The translations under genes and the position numbers were made by a program. A model generated the notes under the pieces. It was not told the DNA's origin, made no database searches, and was given only the letters and a program-made list of their open reading frames with translations. A stretch of 64,000 nt of DNA from Hysterangium stoloniferum (lineage: Eukaryota; Basidiomycota; Agaricomycetes; Hysterangiales; Hysterangiaceae), in contig WHVD01000005.1 in the NCBI GenBank assembly GCA_015178975.1, positions 992,001 to 1,056,000 of the forward strand. The letters are read 5' to 3'. Shown here piece by piece: positions 21,674-33,018 of this stretch (position 1 is the stretch's first letter; each line of letters begins with the position of its first letter).

Positions 21674-23733
21674 TGTAATGTATTAGCCTTATTTTAATAC
21701 TATTTTCCGAAAAAGGAGTCCAATGCTCTATCAAAATGTGCAAATACTCAATTCACTGCAAGGTAAAATAATTTAAGTATTTGATATTAATCAGTGGCAG
21801 CCTAAATAGACTTAGAACCCCTGAAGTCAAGAGTTTACTTGAATATATGCACCCAACTTCGCAAAGAAGGTTTTGAGAGCTGCTTGTGCAAGCTTGTTCT
21901 TTTTCTGTAAAAACAACTACTAAAATAAGAATAACAATTTACTGATTCCGAAGCTAGATTTAACTTCAATGCTAGCTAGTTTATATATATTTTATACTAT
22001 TTGTCAAACAGTAAAAATATTTATAAATGGGTCAAAAGATTAGATATAGAATAAAACACTATTTGGCTAATATATGCTTTATTTACACTAACCTACAAGG
22101 TCTACTGTGATATTAACTTATCAGGATCTTAATGTAGTCTTAAGGATTCTGCAAGGATATTCTCAGTATTTGTTTATGTGAATATGCTTTACTGATTCAC
22201 AATGAATGAACAAAGGAACGGGATTATTTGCAATGTAATAAACAGTCAAATTACTCAACTAGAGGTGACTGAAGTCTTAAACTACAAATAACAATGTAAG
22301 GAAAACTAATAATCAGTACTCAATTAAGAGATGACTATAGTATGAGATTATTTATATATTATTAGTTGATAACCAACAACTCTAACTGAGGTGGAAATAA
22401 TATATAAAAGATAGCCAACTATTCAGTTAAGAAGTGGCAAGGGGGAACAAAAGTCAACAACTCAGATTGAGGTGACAGGGGAACAGCAGATCAGTCAACA
22501 GCTCAGATTGAGGTGACAAGGGATCTGATTGGGCCAACAACTCTGATAGAGGTGGCAAGGGTTTCCAACAGCTCAGATAGAGGTGGAATTAGATATCCAA
22601 CTGCCCAGATAGGGGTGGAGTAGCCTGCTTGCTGCAGTGACACACACAGATGTGGTGAGATGATATGATAATATGATTGATTGGTTCTTATTCAAGGCTG
22701 GAGCTGAGCTCCTTATATACATTTTAGTCTGAGACATTTAGAAGATTCTAGAAGATTTAATGATGTCATTCTGGGAGGAGTGATGTCATTTAGAATTTTC
22801 TAGAATTTTCTAGAGCATTGTGGAAGGTTCTAACTACTTCTAAGACACTATAGAATATTCTTGGCATAATGGAACATTGTAGAATTTTATAGAATATTCT
22901 ACAATATTCTATCTAATATTAGTACCTATTAACTAATGTTCCATTGGAAGCCACTGGAATGTTCCAGAGAGTTTCCTGTTTTTGTTGCAGTAGCATATAT
23001 GATGACATAATGCTCTCGCGCCTGTGCGCGCGCATGACACCCTTCGCGTCTTGTGACTGTCACATGTTGTGACAGTCGCGCGCCTCTGTGACCGTCGCGC
23101 GCCTCTGTGACCGTCGCGCGTCTCTGTGACCGTCGCGCGCCTCTGTGACCGTCGCGCGCCTCTGTGACCGTCGCGCGTCTCTGTGACCGTCGCGCGCCTC
23201 TGTGACCGTCGCGCGCCTCTGTGACCGTCGCGCGCCCTTGTGACAACTGTCACCTGTTATGACGGTTGTCACTCGTTGTGACGATTTTCCCGCGCGCCGT
23301 GTAATAAACGCCAGGCCGGTTTTATATTATTATATAATTATTATATTTACTTTTAATTAGTTATAAATATAATATTTTATTATAATAATATAAAAATATA
23401 TATATTTCACCTTGATAATGCGCGAGTATTTCAAATCGCGTTTTGTCAGCGTCGGAGTTTGAAATATCATGTGAATGTCACATGATTACTCGCGCGTTGT
23501 GAATAAGCGCTGAGTCGCCGACATATTAATCAAAAAAGAATAAAAAGTAGAAATTCAATAATTTGCTTAATATATTAGATACAAATACAAAATAAATTGT
23601 ATAAATTCAAGATATATCAAACAAATATTGTACAATTTAATCGTCGCAATATAATTACATTTGAATATTTGTTTTCGCAATTTGTTAGGGGAAATTGTTT
23701 AAAAAATTGGAAAAAACTTAGAAATACATAACA
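21674..23733 (+). repeat. LTR-D copy 1 (2,060 bp), TSD GATAG
   Basis: Starts TGTAATGTATTAG and ends AATACATAACA, so TG...CA with an 11-bp imperfect terminal inversion. The TSD GATAG (21669-21673 and 23734-23738) interrupts the reversed LTR-A. It is nearly identical to copy 2 at 31011-33018. It contains repeated short motifs (CAACAACTCTGATAGAGGTG type), many TTCTAGAA steps, a 19-bp tandem array and a TAGAATATTC-rich stretch. It has no protein domain. It could be a long solo LTR or a non-autonomous LTR element; the 5-bp TSD and TG/CA ends fit both. Confidence 0.85.
23083..23234 (+). repeat. 19-bp GC-rich tandem repeat, 8 units (LTR-D copy 1)
   Basis: Unit CCTCTGTGACCGTCGCGCG; units 3 and 6 begin with T instead of C, giving a C-C-T/C-C-T/C-C pattern, that is, a 57-bp higher-order period. 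Flanked by further GTGAC/GTCAC words. Long ORFs read through it in three minus-strand frames only because 19 is not a multiple of 3. Confidence 0.95.
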
Positions 23734-23799
23734 GATAGGGTTGCGACACGGTTGTAACAGGTTGCCCGACACTGACGTATGCTTTCATGGCAATCAAAC

Positions 23800-25152
23800 T
23801 GTGATGTATCAACATTATCTCATAATATTCTCTTAATTTTCTTTGAATTATTTTATATTTTCTCGAATTTCTATTGTATTTTTATTATGTTTATTGTGAA
23901 AAATAGGCCTTATTCCTTTTAACTTCGCATAAATAATAGCATATATGAACTCATATTATGCTATTATATCTTAGTTAATTTATTATAATTTTTAACTAAT
24001 TATTTATATTTTATTTACTTAGTTATTACCTTTCGGCACCTTGTGCAGCCTAGTTTGCGCATTTTTGGAGTCATGTGACCTATTACATAAGCCTCCAGTG
24101 TCGGGATGTCACAAAGGTCACGAATGTGACCACCCGAGTCACACAAGTCACGAATGTGACTACCCGAGTCACACAAGTCACGAATGTGACTACCCGAGTC
24201 ACACAAGTCACGAACGTGACTACCCGAGTCATTATTAGGTTCCGCCGACTCGTCGTTTGCTCCCGTCCCGGGACCGCGGCCTTGAACCTTCATGTTCAAG
24301 CAAGAGGTTAGAACCCTTGTCTCAGAGAAGGGAATCACATGTTAAACAAAGGGTAAATAATGAGTAGAATGTGAGGTCATTATGATCTCACTAATGACCT
24401 CATAAACTAAATAGTTAGCTAATCATTGAGTTATCAAAATGTATATAAGGAGGGCTAAGTTTCCAATAAAATCATCTTATCTCACACATATTTGCAGCAC
24501 AGCACCAGCTTATCTAATCATCCTAAGGACAATAATAGCCTTAGTCTGATACACTCACTGCAAGCACCTACACTTGCAGCATCTTGAATCTTTGTCAGCA
24601 ACTCTTGGACTTAGCTAATCATCTAAGTTCCCCAGCCTCACAGCTACCCTTTAGGCTTATTAATTAGATAATAAACCTAATAAGTATCTAAGTATCCTTA
24701 CTGAAATCCCTGCCAATACTAGATTATTCAAGGCCCAGCCCTAAGTTTATTGAATTAATCAAGTACAAGCACTCAGATAATCCAATACATATTATTTTCT
24801 CTATTAATAAATTATTTAACACCTTGTTAAATAACTATTAATAGTTACAAATAAGCATACAAAAATCCGAAGCTCTTATATCAAGTCTCTGCCAAGTTAC
24901 TGCGCATATATTCAGCTTCCAGCTCCTATTCTCAAAGAATAGTTCTTGTATTTGCTAAAAGAGTCATACACAGTTCTATTGAACCTTTCAATAATCAAAA
25001 TAAGCATTGATTTGAGTTGTTTAAGCTTCATAGCGCAGCTCATTAATCTATCAGTATTTAAATTACTGGACCTTTGCTTGTTTTATTGTTGAAGCTCTGT
25101 GACACTATAGCATCTATTGAGCTATCTAAGAGAATCCCCTGAATACATTACA
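23800..25152 (+). repeat. LTR-E (1,353 bp), TSD CAAAC
   Basis: Starts TGTGATGTATCAAC and ends GAATACATTACA; TSD CAAAC (23795-23799 and 25153-25157) restores the 5' LTR of element A when removed. The terminal motif (TGTRATGTAT) resembles that of LTR-D, so the two may be related families. It carries a 30-bp tandem array (24111-24230) and TATA-like AT-rich stretches. No protein domain. Confidence 0.82.
24111..24230 (+). repeat. 30-bp tandem repeat, 4 units (LTR-E)
   Basis: Each unit contains GTCACGAATGTGAC, an inverted repeat (GTCAC...GTGAC), followed by TACCCGAGTC. Units differ by single bases (first unit has CCACCC; last has GAACGTGAC). ORFs on both strands here come from the repeat. Confidence 0.93.
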
Positions 25153-25248
25153 CAAACCCCATTTATGCCCCCATCAAATTATACTCATACTATCTAGTTA
25201 TACTCTGATATGTCCCTTTTTTTATGATGAGCTGTTCTATACTATGTT

Positions 25249-25883
25249 TGTGAGAGGTATGGCGAAGTATGCTCAGGAAATATAGTCTGAATGAGCCCAT
25301 ACTATATTTCCATTATTATTTCTTCTTTCTCTCTATTTTATTATACATTTATATTTAGTTTGACGACCTATGTATGCGGTACATCGACTCTTGTGGGCGC
25401 ATACATGCCAGACTTATGTATTCTAGCATCCGTAATTAGAACTCAGACACTTTTTACCCTGCAACCACGACTTACCCAGACACCAGTTAGTGTCCTGTAA
25501 GTTGTGATTGGGGTATCGTCTTGACCATTACAGACGGGCTTTAACTATCTACACAATCAGAGTTTCGAACTGTACCAGTCAAAACTCCATCTATATCTCA
25601 ATCTGCGTGGACCACATCCACGCTACTCTATTATTCGACTCTCTCATTACTCTTTTCTATACTCGAGCAGTCATTCGGAATTGCACTTAACAGTCAATTC
25701 CTTTTATTCATTTTAGCTCTCTACTCTAATTTAGATAGCTACTTCACTCAATCATATTGAACTAAGTAGTCAATACCCGTTCAGTCTGTATTAGGCTTAG
25801 ACAGTCAATACATCTATGTGTTGTACCTAAACGGTCGATATTCTTTGTATATAGAACAGTTAGAACTTCCACCACTCTTCACA
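25249..25883 (-). repeat. Solo LTR-B, reversed, TSD ATGTT, in the 5' LTR of element A
   Basis: Starts TGTGAGAGGTATGG and ends CCACTCTTCACA; TSD ATGTT (25244-25248 and 25884-25888). It is the inverse of the copy at 25920-26525, and the two are separated by 36 bp of LTR-A. Inverse-complement pairs such as TCTATATACAAAGAAT/ATTCTTTGTATATAGA flank the spacer. Confidence 0.87.
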
Positions 25884-25919
25884 ATGTTTCACATATGCCC
25901 ATATATACTTGTAGCCCAT

Positions 25920-26525
25920 TGTGAAGAGTGGTGGAAGTTCTAACTGTTCTATATACAAAGAATATCAACCATTTAGGTACAACACAACGATGTATTGACT
26001 ATTTAGTTCAATATGTACGGTTGAGAGGATTAGTTATCTTAAGTAGATTAGATAGCTAAGACGAATGAAAGAGAATCAACTTTGAAGTATGATTCAGAGT
26101 GACTGCTCGAGTATTTAAGGAAATAACAAGAGAGTCGAATAAACAGAGTAGCATGGATATAGTCCACACGGATCGAGATAATGGTTCGAGTTTCGACTAG
26201 TGTAGTTCGAAACTGTGATTGCGCTGGTAGTTAAGCCCATCTGTGACGGTCGAGAGAATACCCCAATCACAACTTGCAGGACACTAAGTAGGTGTCTGGG
26301 CAAGTCGTGGTTACAGGGTAAAAAGTGTCTGAGTTTTAACTATCGGCGCTAGAATACATAGGTCTGGCACATATGTGCCCACAAGAGTCAATGTACCGAA
26401 TGCATAGGTCATCAAACTAAATATATGCGCATAATAAAATAGAGAGAAAATAGAAATAATAATGGAAATATAGTGTGGGCTCGTCCAGACTATATTTCAG
26501 AGTATATTTCGCAGTACCTCTCACA
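25920..26525 (+). repeat. Solo LTR-B, forward, TSD CCCRT, in the 5' LTR of element A
   Basis: Starts TGTGAAGAGTGGTGG and ends GTACCTCTCACA; flanks CCCAT (25915-25919) and CCCGT (26526-26530), a TSD with one G-to-A change at a CpG. Together with 25249-25883 it forms a ~1.28-kb palindrome. Confidence 0.87.
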
Positions 26526-27054
26526 CCCGTGGACTATTTCCTTTTCTTGTAATTCCGCTCTCAGTTAAATCACAGCCTCCAAACTTATCATAACCTTCCA
26601 GTTTCTAGTCAAGTTTATTTGTCAGTAATGTTTCCGCTCTTCCCTTAGTTAGTATTTTCTAGACGCCAATAATTCGTATATGAATCCACTATATGTAGTT
26701 GTAGATACTAGGCAATCAGTATTGACTTAGAACACCCACTTACATCTCCATTGACTTTACACTAAGTATCCTGCTCCCCACCTTCACGTGTGCTTGCCCA
26801 CTCTCGGTCCCCGACTCCCTTGGCCTGACACTCAACTTATTCTTTGGTCCCAATCAGCAACTCACTGTGAGGAACTCATTAGGACTAGTCTTCGCCTGTC
26901 TGAAATTTAAGGACATCCAATGGTTACTTGCGAGGGCACAGCACATAAGCTGAAGCCAAGTCTTTCCGATCGGTCCCCATTGGCCTACCGACATTAGTCA
27001 GTTTTCAGTTCTTAACAGTATATTCTGATTTCACACTCGCATTTTCCATTTATC

Positions 27055-28362
27055 ATGCCTCTGAGGAAAAAGGATGCCAAGCCAAGTGGTGAAGCAGAAT
27101 CTTCCACTCTCAAGTCTCTATTCCTGTATACAGCCCGAGCTACTCCAAAAACCTCACAACCAGAAACCTCCAAAGAATCCCACTTTGTGGAAATTACTGG
27201 TGATACTGAAGAAGTAACCGAAGCCACCAAACCTGAAGCACCTGAAGAGGTTAACAATCAGTCAGTTCCAGGACCCAAACCTGAGGATAGTGACCAGTCC
27301 TTACCTCAGGCTAGTGGTCCTAAGAAGCCCGCAAAACAAAAACTGGATTTCAATCCTGACAAGACATGGGAATTGTTCTCAGGTACCTTAGGATCCCTTA
27401 ACGATTTCCTTAAGAACAATACCAAGGAAAAAGAACCTGGGCAAACCCGAGTCAATAAACCTGAACCATTTACCGGCTCAAACCCAAAGAAATTACCAAC
27501 ATTTCTTATGCAATGTTGATTCAACTTTCGGGACTGACTGGCTGCTTTTGCAACAGATGACTGAAAGGTAAACTTTGCACTCTCATACCTCAAGGATTCT
27601 GCAGCAGCCTGGTTTGAACCTGCATTCTCCAGCCTCACTTCCGAAGATCCCGATTGGCTTTACAATTGGGATGCCTTTGTTGAGGAACTTGAAACAAATT
27701 TCGGCCCTTATGACCAAACTGGCATGCTGAGACCACGCTTTCTAATCTCAAAATGAAAGACACCCAACACATCACCGACTACATCATCCAGTTCAACAAC
27801 CTCGCCGCACATTGCGACTGGGGCAATTCAGCCTTCCGGTACCAGTTTTACTTCAGCCTCCCGTCTCACCTCAAAGATGAAGTTTCCAAAGGAGAGACCG
27901 GCAAACCAAAGACTCTCCCCCTCATACATCTAAAGGCCCAAAATGTGGATGCTTGATACTGGGAACAATGCTCAGAAATCAGTCGTGAAAACCCATTGGA
28001 CAAAAAATCATTGGACAACAAGAATGCCAACAAGTCTGGTAATCAAAACACCAACAATAGTGGCAACTCGAATTCCAATAAGAAGTCTGACAACAAGGGT
28101 TCTAACAACAGAAAAGGCAAGGGCAAACAGTTGAATATGTAAGTCTTAAGACAAGGACAAACCCGACCTAACTGGCAAACTCGGCTCCGACGGCAAGCTC
28201 CTACCACAAGAAAAGCAATGCTGAATGGACAACAATCTTTGATTGTTGTGCGCAGATCCTGGACACCAAGTCGCTGCATGCCCAAAGGCTACAAAAGCCC
28301 AATCAGCCAATACCACCACAACTTCTCAACCAGCTAAGCCGGCTGCTGAGTCAAAAAAAGAT
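27055..28362 (+). pseudogene. Decayed gag of element A
   Basis: Begins MPLRKKDAKPSGEAESS 38 bp after the 5' LTR. A charged linker is followed by a retrotransposon Gag core (FALSYLKDSAAAWFEPAFSS; YNWDAFVEELETNFGPYDQT; MKDTQHITDYIIQFNNLAAH), spread over more than one frame with TGA stops at positions that look like former Arg or Trp codons. An Asn/Lys/Ser-rich basic region follows. At 28240-28284 is a zinc knuckle with spacing CX2CX4HX4C (LLCADPGHQVAAC), but its first Cys codon is TGA (28240-28242). The reading ends ...KPAAESKKD then TAA. Confidence 0.85.
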
Positions 28363-28800
28363 TAAGCAATGCAACTCTCTGGATTCCGTGCAGTTGGAGA
28401 GTGTTAGGATACACACACAGGCCGGGTTTCCGGAGAAACCCGCGGGATATCCGGTAGGACTTGGCTTCAGCTTATAGGCTGCACCCTCACTAGATCGTGT
28501 TGTCCAATTTCAAACGGACGGACGGGGATCCCGGGGAGTCCGGGCAGGGTTCGTGGGTCGTAGGTCGTAATTTGGGCATTGTGGGTCGTAAGTCGGAGGT
28601 TGTGGGTCGTGAGTCGAGATAGTTGAGACAGATAGATGCGCTGGAGCCCGCAGGCTCCGACTAGTGCCAGTGATGTGAATTAAGTAAGGTTTTAGAGTGG
28701 AAAATGTTATTAGATTACTGGGGGGAATCTAAGCTAATTTTCTGACTAGATTGTATATACAACATCTGCCAGTTTATATAGACCGTGGAATGCATGACAT

Positions 28801-30086
28801 TGTCACGAATCAAATTTTACTCAATAAAGTCGAATAAACAATCGAAGAATATTCAACAATATCGAATAAAGATGCCTCATTTGACGAAGTATTAATTCGT
28901 CCTGTTGATAAAGCACGAGGCAAAGATAGGACACAGAAGCTCACGAATAAATAAGTCAAAGAGGGACTTGGAAAAGTTCGATGATTATGTAATACAGTAA
29001 TAATACAATATAATACAGGTTTTCTGACTGACTTCCTTCGTTCCTATCATTGCCCTTATATACTATATGTTAGGATACACACTCAGGCCGGGTTTCCGGA
29101 GAAACCCGCGGGATATCCGGTAGGACTTGGCTTCAGCTTATAGGCTGCACCCTCGCTAGATCGTGTTGTCCAATTTCAGACAGGCGGACGGGAATCCCGG
29201 GGAGTCCGGGCGGGGGTTCGTGGGTCGTGAGTCGTAGGTCGTGAGTCGAGAGTCGTGAATCGAGATAGTCGAGAGAGATAGATGCGCCGGAGCCCGTGGG
29301 CTCCGACTAGTGCGAGCGGTCTGATGAGAGTAGGGTTTTTAGAGAGGAAAATGTATTAGATTACTGGGGGGAATCTAAGCTAATTTTCTGACTGGATTGT
29401 ATGTACAACATCTGCCAGTTTATATAGACCGTGGAATGCATGTCATACCGAATCCAGTAATAATGAGACGAGACGAGCAAAACATAAAACGGGAATAGTA
29501 AACACCAAATTGGTGTTAGGAACGGGACGGAACGGAGCGGAGTCCGAATCGTGACAAAGCATAACCCATAACGGGAAACGGAGCGGGAGCGGAGTCCTAA
29601 ATCGTGGCAGGTCATTTGACTAAAACGGGAACGGGGCTCGATTAGAGCGGTGACGGGATTCTAAGCGGGTCCGGTGACTGATGCGTGGGACGAAGACGGA
29701 CATAGACAGAGACGGGGTCCGGGGGAAGTCCGGTGACTGATATGTGTCTTAATGAGGTCGAACGTAACGAGTCTTGACGTAACGGAGTCCGGGCGGGAAA
29801 TCCTATAAACAGACGATTGGTGCTTGTAGCGCGTGGGGGCGTACGGGTTGGTGCCCGGAGTCCGGCGGGATTTGTCCGGGTCGTAACACTATATATCATT
29901 TACCTATGATGATAATATGATATCAAAGTGAAATCATCAATGACATCAACCTGAGACAAGTCGAAGATATTGTCGAAGAATAGTCGAATCAGAAGTCGAG
30001 TTGAAAATCGAGTCGGAAAGTCGAAGGAATGTCGAAGAAATGTAATATTGAATATTATCGAAATTTGAGCTTGTACGTTCGTGACA
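28801..30086 (+). repeat. LTR-G copy, TSD GACAT, split by LTR-H copy 2
   Basis: Starts TGTCACGAATC and ends GTACGTTCGTGACA; TSD GACAT (28796-28800 and 30087-30091). LTR-H copy 2 sits at 29068-29888. The two halves join into an LTR of about 465 bp homologous to the reversed copy at 33867-34349. Confidence 0.88.
29068..29888 (+). repeat. Solo LTR-H copy 2 (821 bp), TSD CTATA
   Basis: Starts TGTTAGGATACACACTC and ends GTCCGGGTCGTAACA; TSD CTATA (29063-29067 and 29889-29893). The youngest insertion in its stack, as it is uninterrupted and keeps more CpG sites than copy 1. Contains a run of repeated GGGTCGTGAGTCG-like words near 29215-29265. Confidence 0.9.
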
Positions 30087-30536
30087 GACATACCAAATCC
30101 AGTAATGACGAAATGAAACTAACAAAACATGAAACAGGAATAGTAAACACCAAATTGGTGTTAGGAATGGAACGGAACAGAGCGGAGTCCGAATCGTGAC
30201 AAAGCATAACCCATAACGGGAAATGGAGCAGGAGCGGAGTCCTAAATCGTAACAGGTCATTTGACTAAAATGGGAACGGGGCTCGATTAGAGCGGTGACG
30301 GGATTCTAAGTGGGGACCGGTGACTGGTGCGTGGGTCAAAGACGGACATAGACAGAGACGGAGTCCGGGGAAGTCCAGTGACTGATATGTGTCATAATGA
30401 GGTCAAACGTAATGAGTCTTGACGTAATGGAGTCCGGGCGGGAAATCCTATAAACAGACAATTGGTGCTTGTAGCACGTGGGGGCATACGGGTTAGTGCC
30501 CAGAGTCTGGCGGGATTGTCCGGTCGTAACAGAGAG

Positions 30537-31010
30537 TTGCATTGAAGCTCCCCACATACCAGAAAATTGTCATCTTAATGCATCCACCCTGTATGATCCA
30601 AATTCATTGTTTATAAATCTCACTTCAGAAACCTTCAGGAGTCTTACTTTTCAAGCTCTCATAGATTCAGGTTCAACCCATTGTTTTATAGATATAAATT
30701 TTTCCTGAAAAAATCAATTAAAAACAATAGATCCGATTCCACTCCGACTCTCCGATGGCACCTCAAACTCCATAATCTCGCAAGCCTGCGAACTCTGACT
30801 TTGGTTCCCATGTGGAACCTTTCAGACAGTTACGTTTTTTGTAACACAGTTGGACTCGAGCTGCTCTGTGGTTCTAGGACATAACTGGCTCACCCGCTAC
30901 AATCCATTGATTGATTGGGTATTGGGCAGTATCCATTTCTGAACCCTGTTGGCACTTGATATGAATGGTCCATTTCTGCCTGTTTCAGTAAATATGGCCT
31001 CTACGGCACC
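30537..31010 (+). pseudogene. Decayed pol segment: retropepsin-like aspartic protease
   Basis: Reads CIEAPHIPENCHLN..., then FQALIDSGSTHCFIDINF: the D-S-G active-site triad of a retroviral-type aspartic protease (around 30657-30705). A TGA stop follows, then IDPIPLRLSDGTSN and [17 protein letters not shown], the second conserved protease-region motif (GxxWL), in the same frame set. Cut at 31010 by LTR-D copy 2. Multiple stops make it non-functional. Confidence 0.85.
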
Positions 31011-33018
31011 TGTAATGTATTAGTCTTATTTCAATATTATTTTCTGGAAAAAGGAGTCCAATGCTCAATCAAAATGTGCAAATACTCAATTCACTACAAG
31101 GTAAAATAATTTAAGTATTTGATATTAATCAGTGGCAGCCTAAATAGACTTAGAACCCCTGAAGTCAAGAGTTTACTTGAATATATGCACCCAACTTCGC
31201 AAAGAAGGTTTTGAGAGCTGCTTGTGCAAGCTTGTTCTTTTTCTGTGATAACAACTACTAAAATAAGAATAACAATTTACTGATTCCGAAGCTAGATTTA
31301 ACTTCAATGCTAGCTAGTTTATATATATTTTATACTATTTGTCAAACAGTAAAAATATTTATAAACGGGTCAAAAGATTAGATATAGAATAAAACACTAT
31401 TTGGCTAATATATGCTTTATTTACACTAACCTACAAGGTCTACTGTGATATTAACTTATCAGGATCTTAATGTAGTCTTAAGGATTCTGCAAGGATATTC
31501 TCAGTATTTGTTTATGTGAATATGCTTTACTGATTCACAATAAATGAACAAAGGAACGGGATTATTTGCAATGTAATAAACAGTCAAATTACTCAACTAG
31601 AGGTGACTGAAGTCTTAAACTACAAATAACAATGTAGAGAAAACTATTAATCAAATACTCAATTAAGAGATGACTATAGTATAAGATTATTTATATATTA
31701 TTAGTTGATAACCAACAGCTCTAACTGAAGTGGAAATAATATATAAAAGATAGCCAACTATTCAATTAAGAAGTGGCAAGGGGGAACAAAAGTCAACAAC
31801 TCAGATTGAGGTGACAGGGGAACAGCAGATCAGTCAACAGCTCAGATTGAGGTGACAAGGGATCTGATTGGGCCAACAACTCTGATAGAGGTGGCAAGGG
31901 TTTCCAACAGCTCAGATAGAGGTGGAATTAGATGTCCAACTGCCCAGATAGGGGTGGAGTAGCCTGCTTGCTGCAGTGACACACACAGATGTGGTGGGTT
32001 GATGTGATAATATGATTGATTGATTTTTTTATTCAAGGCTGGAGCTGAGCTCCTTATATACATTTTAGTCTGAGACATTTAGAAGATTCTAGAAGATTTA
32101 ATGATGTCATTCTGGGAGGAGTGATGTCATTTAGAATTTTCTAGAATTTTCTAGAGCATTGTGGAAGGTTCTAACTACTTCTAAGACACTATAGAATATT
32201 CTTGGCATAATGGAACATTGTAGAATTTTATAGAATATTCTACAATATTCTATCTAATATTAGTACCTATTAACTAATGTTCCATTGGAAGCCACTGGAA
32301 TGTTCCAGAGAGTTTCCTGTTTTTGTTGCAGTAGCATATATGATGACATAATGCTCTCGCGCCTGTGCGCGCGCATGACACCCTTCGCGTCTTGTGACTG
32401 TCACGCGTTGTGACAGTCGCGCGCCTCTGTGACCGTCGCGCGCCTCTGTGACCGTCGCGCGCCTCTGTGACCGTCGCGCGCCTCTGTGACCGTCGCGCGC
32501 CTCTGTGACCGTCGCGCGCCCTTGTGACAACTGTCACCTGTTATGACGGTTGTCACTCATTGTGACGATTTTCCCGCGCGCCGTGTAATAAACGCCAGGC
32601 CGGTTTTATATTATTATATAATTATTATATTTACTTTTAGTTAGTTATAAATATAATATTTTATTATAATAATATAAAAATATATATATATTTCGCCTTG
32701 ATAATGCGCGAGTATTTCAAATCGCGTTTTGTCGGCGTCGGAGTTTGAAATATCATGTGAATGTCACATGATTACTCGCGCGTTGTGAATAAGCGCTGAG
32801 TCGCCGACATATTAATCAAAAAAGAATAAAAAGTAGAAATTCAATAATTTGCTCAATTTATTAGATAAAAATACAACATAAATTGTATAAATTCAAGATA
32901 AATCAAACAAATATTGTACAATTTAATCGTCGCAATATAATTACATTTGAATATTTGTTTTCGCAATTTGTCAGGGGAAATTGTTTAAAAATTGGAAAAA
33001 ACTTAGAAATACATAACA
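31011..33018 (+). repeat. LTR-D copy 2 (2,008 bp), TSD GCACC
   Basis: Same ends as copy 1 (TGTAATGTATTAG ... AATACATAACA), TSD GCACC (31006-31010 and 33019-33023). It interrupts pol between protease and reverse transcriptase. It differs from copy 1 by scattered point changes and by having five instead of eight 19-bp units. Confidence 0.92.
32424..32518 (+). repeat. 19-bp GC-rich tandem repeat, 5 units (LTR-D copy 2)
   Basis: Five identical units of CCTCTGTGACCGTCGCGCG. Equivalent to 23083-23234 in copy 1, without the T-variant units. Confidence 0.95.

Larger units (their letters stand above)
20973..23759 (-). repeat. Reversed LTR-A inserted in the 5' LTR, itself split by LTR-D
   Basis: Starts TGTTAAGAACTGAAAACTG and ends GTTGCGACACGGTTGTAACA, flanked by GATTG (20968-20972) and GGTTG (23760-23764), a TSD with one change. 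It belongs to the same subgroup as the copy at 35203-35927 (shared GGGGGATTCTTAGTATGAG reading). LTR-D occupies 21674-23733. Confidence 0.85.
20874..27017 (+). repeat. 5' LTR of element A, split by four direct insertions
   Basis: Segments are 20874-20972, 23760-23799, 25153-25248, 25884-25919 and 26526-27017. They read through as one LTR: TGTTATGACCGTGTTGC..., GGTTGCCCGACACTGACGTA, CAAACCCCATTTATGCCC..., ATGTTTCACATATGCCC..., CCCGTGGACTATTTCC..., ending TTTTCAGTTCTTAACA. The inserts are LTR-A reversed (with LTR-D in it), LTR-E, LTR-B reversed and LTR-B forward, each with its own TSD. Confidence 0.88.
28402..30531 (+). repeat. LTR-H copy 1, TSD GAGAG, split by LTR-G
   Basis: Starts TGTTAGGATACACAC and ends TTGTCCGGTCGTAACA; TSD GAGAG (28397-28401 and 30532-30536). 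It interrupts pol upstream of protease: ...SGFRAVGES resumes as CIEAPHIPENCHLN. LTR-G is inserted at 28801-30086. Without it the LTR is about 840 bp. It carries GGTAGGACTTGGCTTCAGC, shared in reverse with LTR-A, so these families have a related LTR block. Confidence 0.88.

Noticed and set aside
22929..23272. Several overlapping ORFs coding repeats of RATVTEARDGHRGARRSQ-like peptide (also at 32270-32537)
   Set aside because: They are the translation of the 19-bp tandem array in LTR-D in different frames; open reading follows from the repeat period, not from selection.
24015..24338. ORFs on both strands over the 30-bp repeats, and the CRISPR-like look of the array
   Set aside because: Units abut with no unique spacers, lie in a eukaryotic LTR, and have no cas genes. 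The ORFs come from the repeat period.
25249..26525. A foldback DNA transposon with 600-bp terminal inverted repeats
   Set aside because: Each arm has its own 5-bp TSD (ATGTT and CCCRT) and TG/CA ends, and the 36-bp spacer is host LTR-A, so these are two separate LTR insertions.
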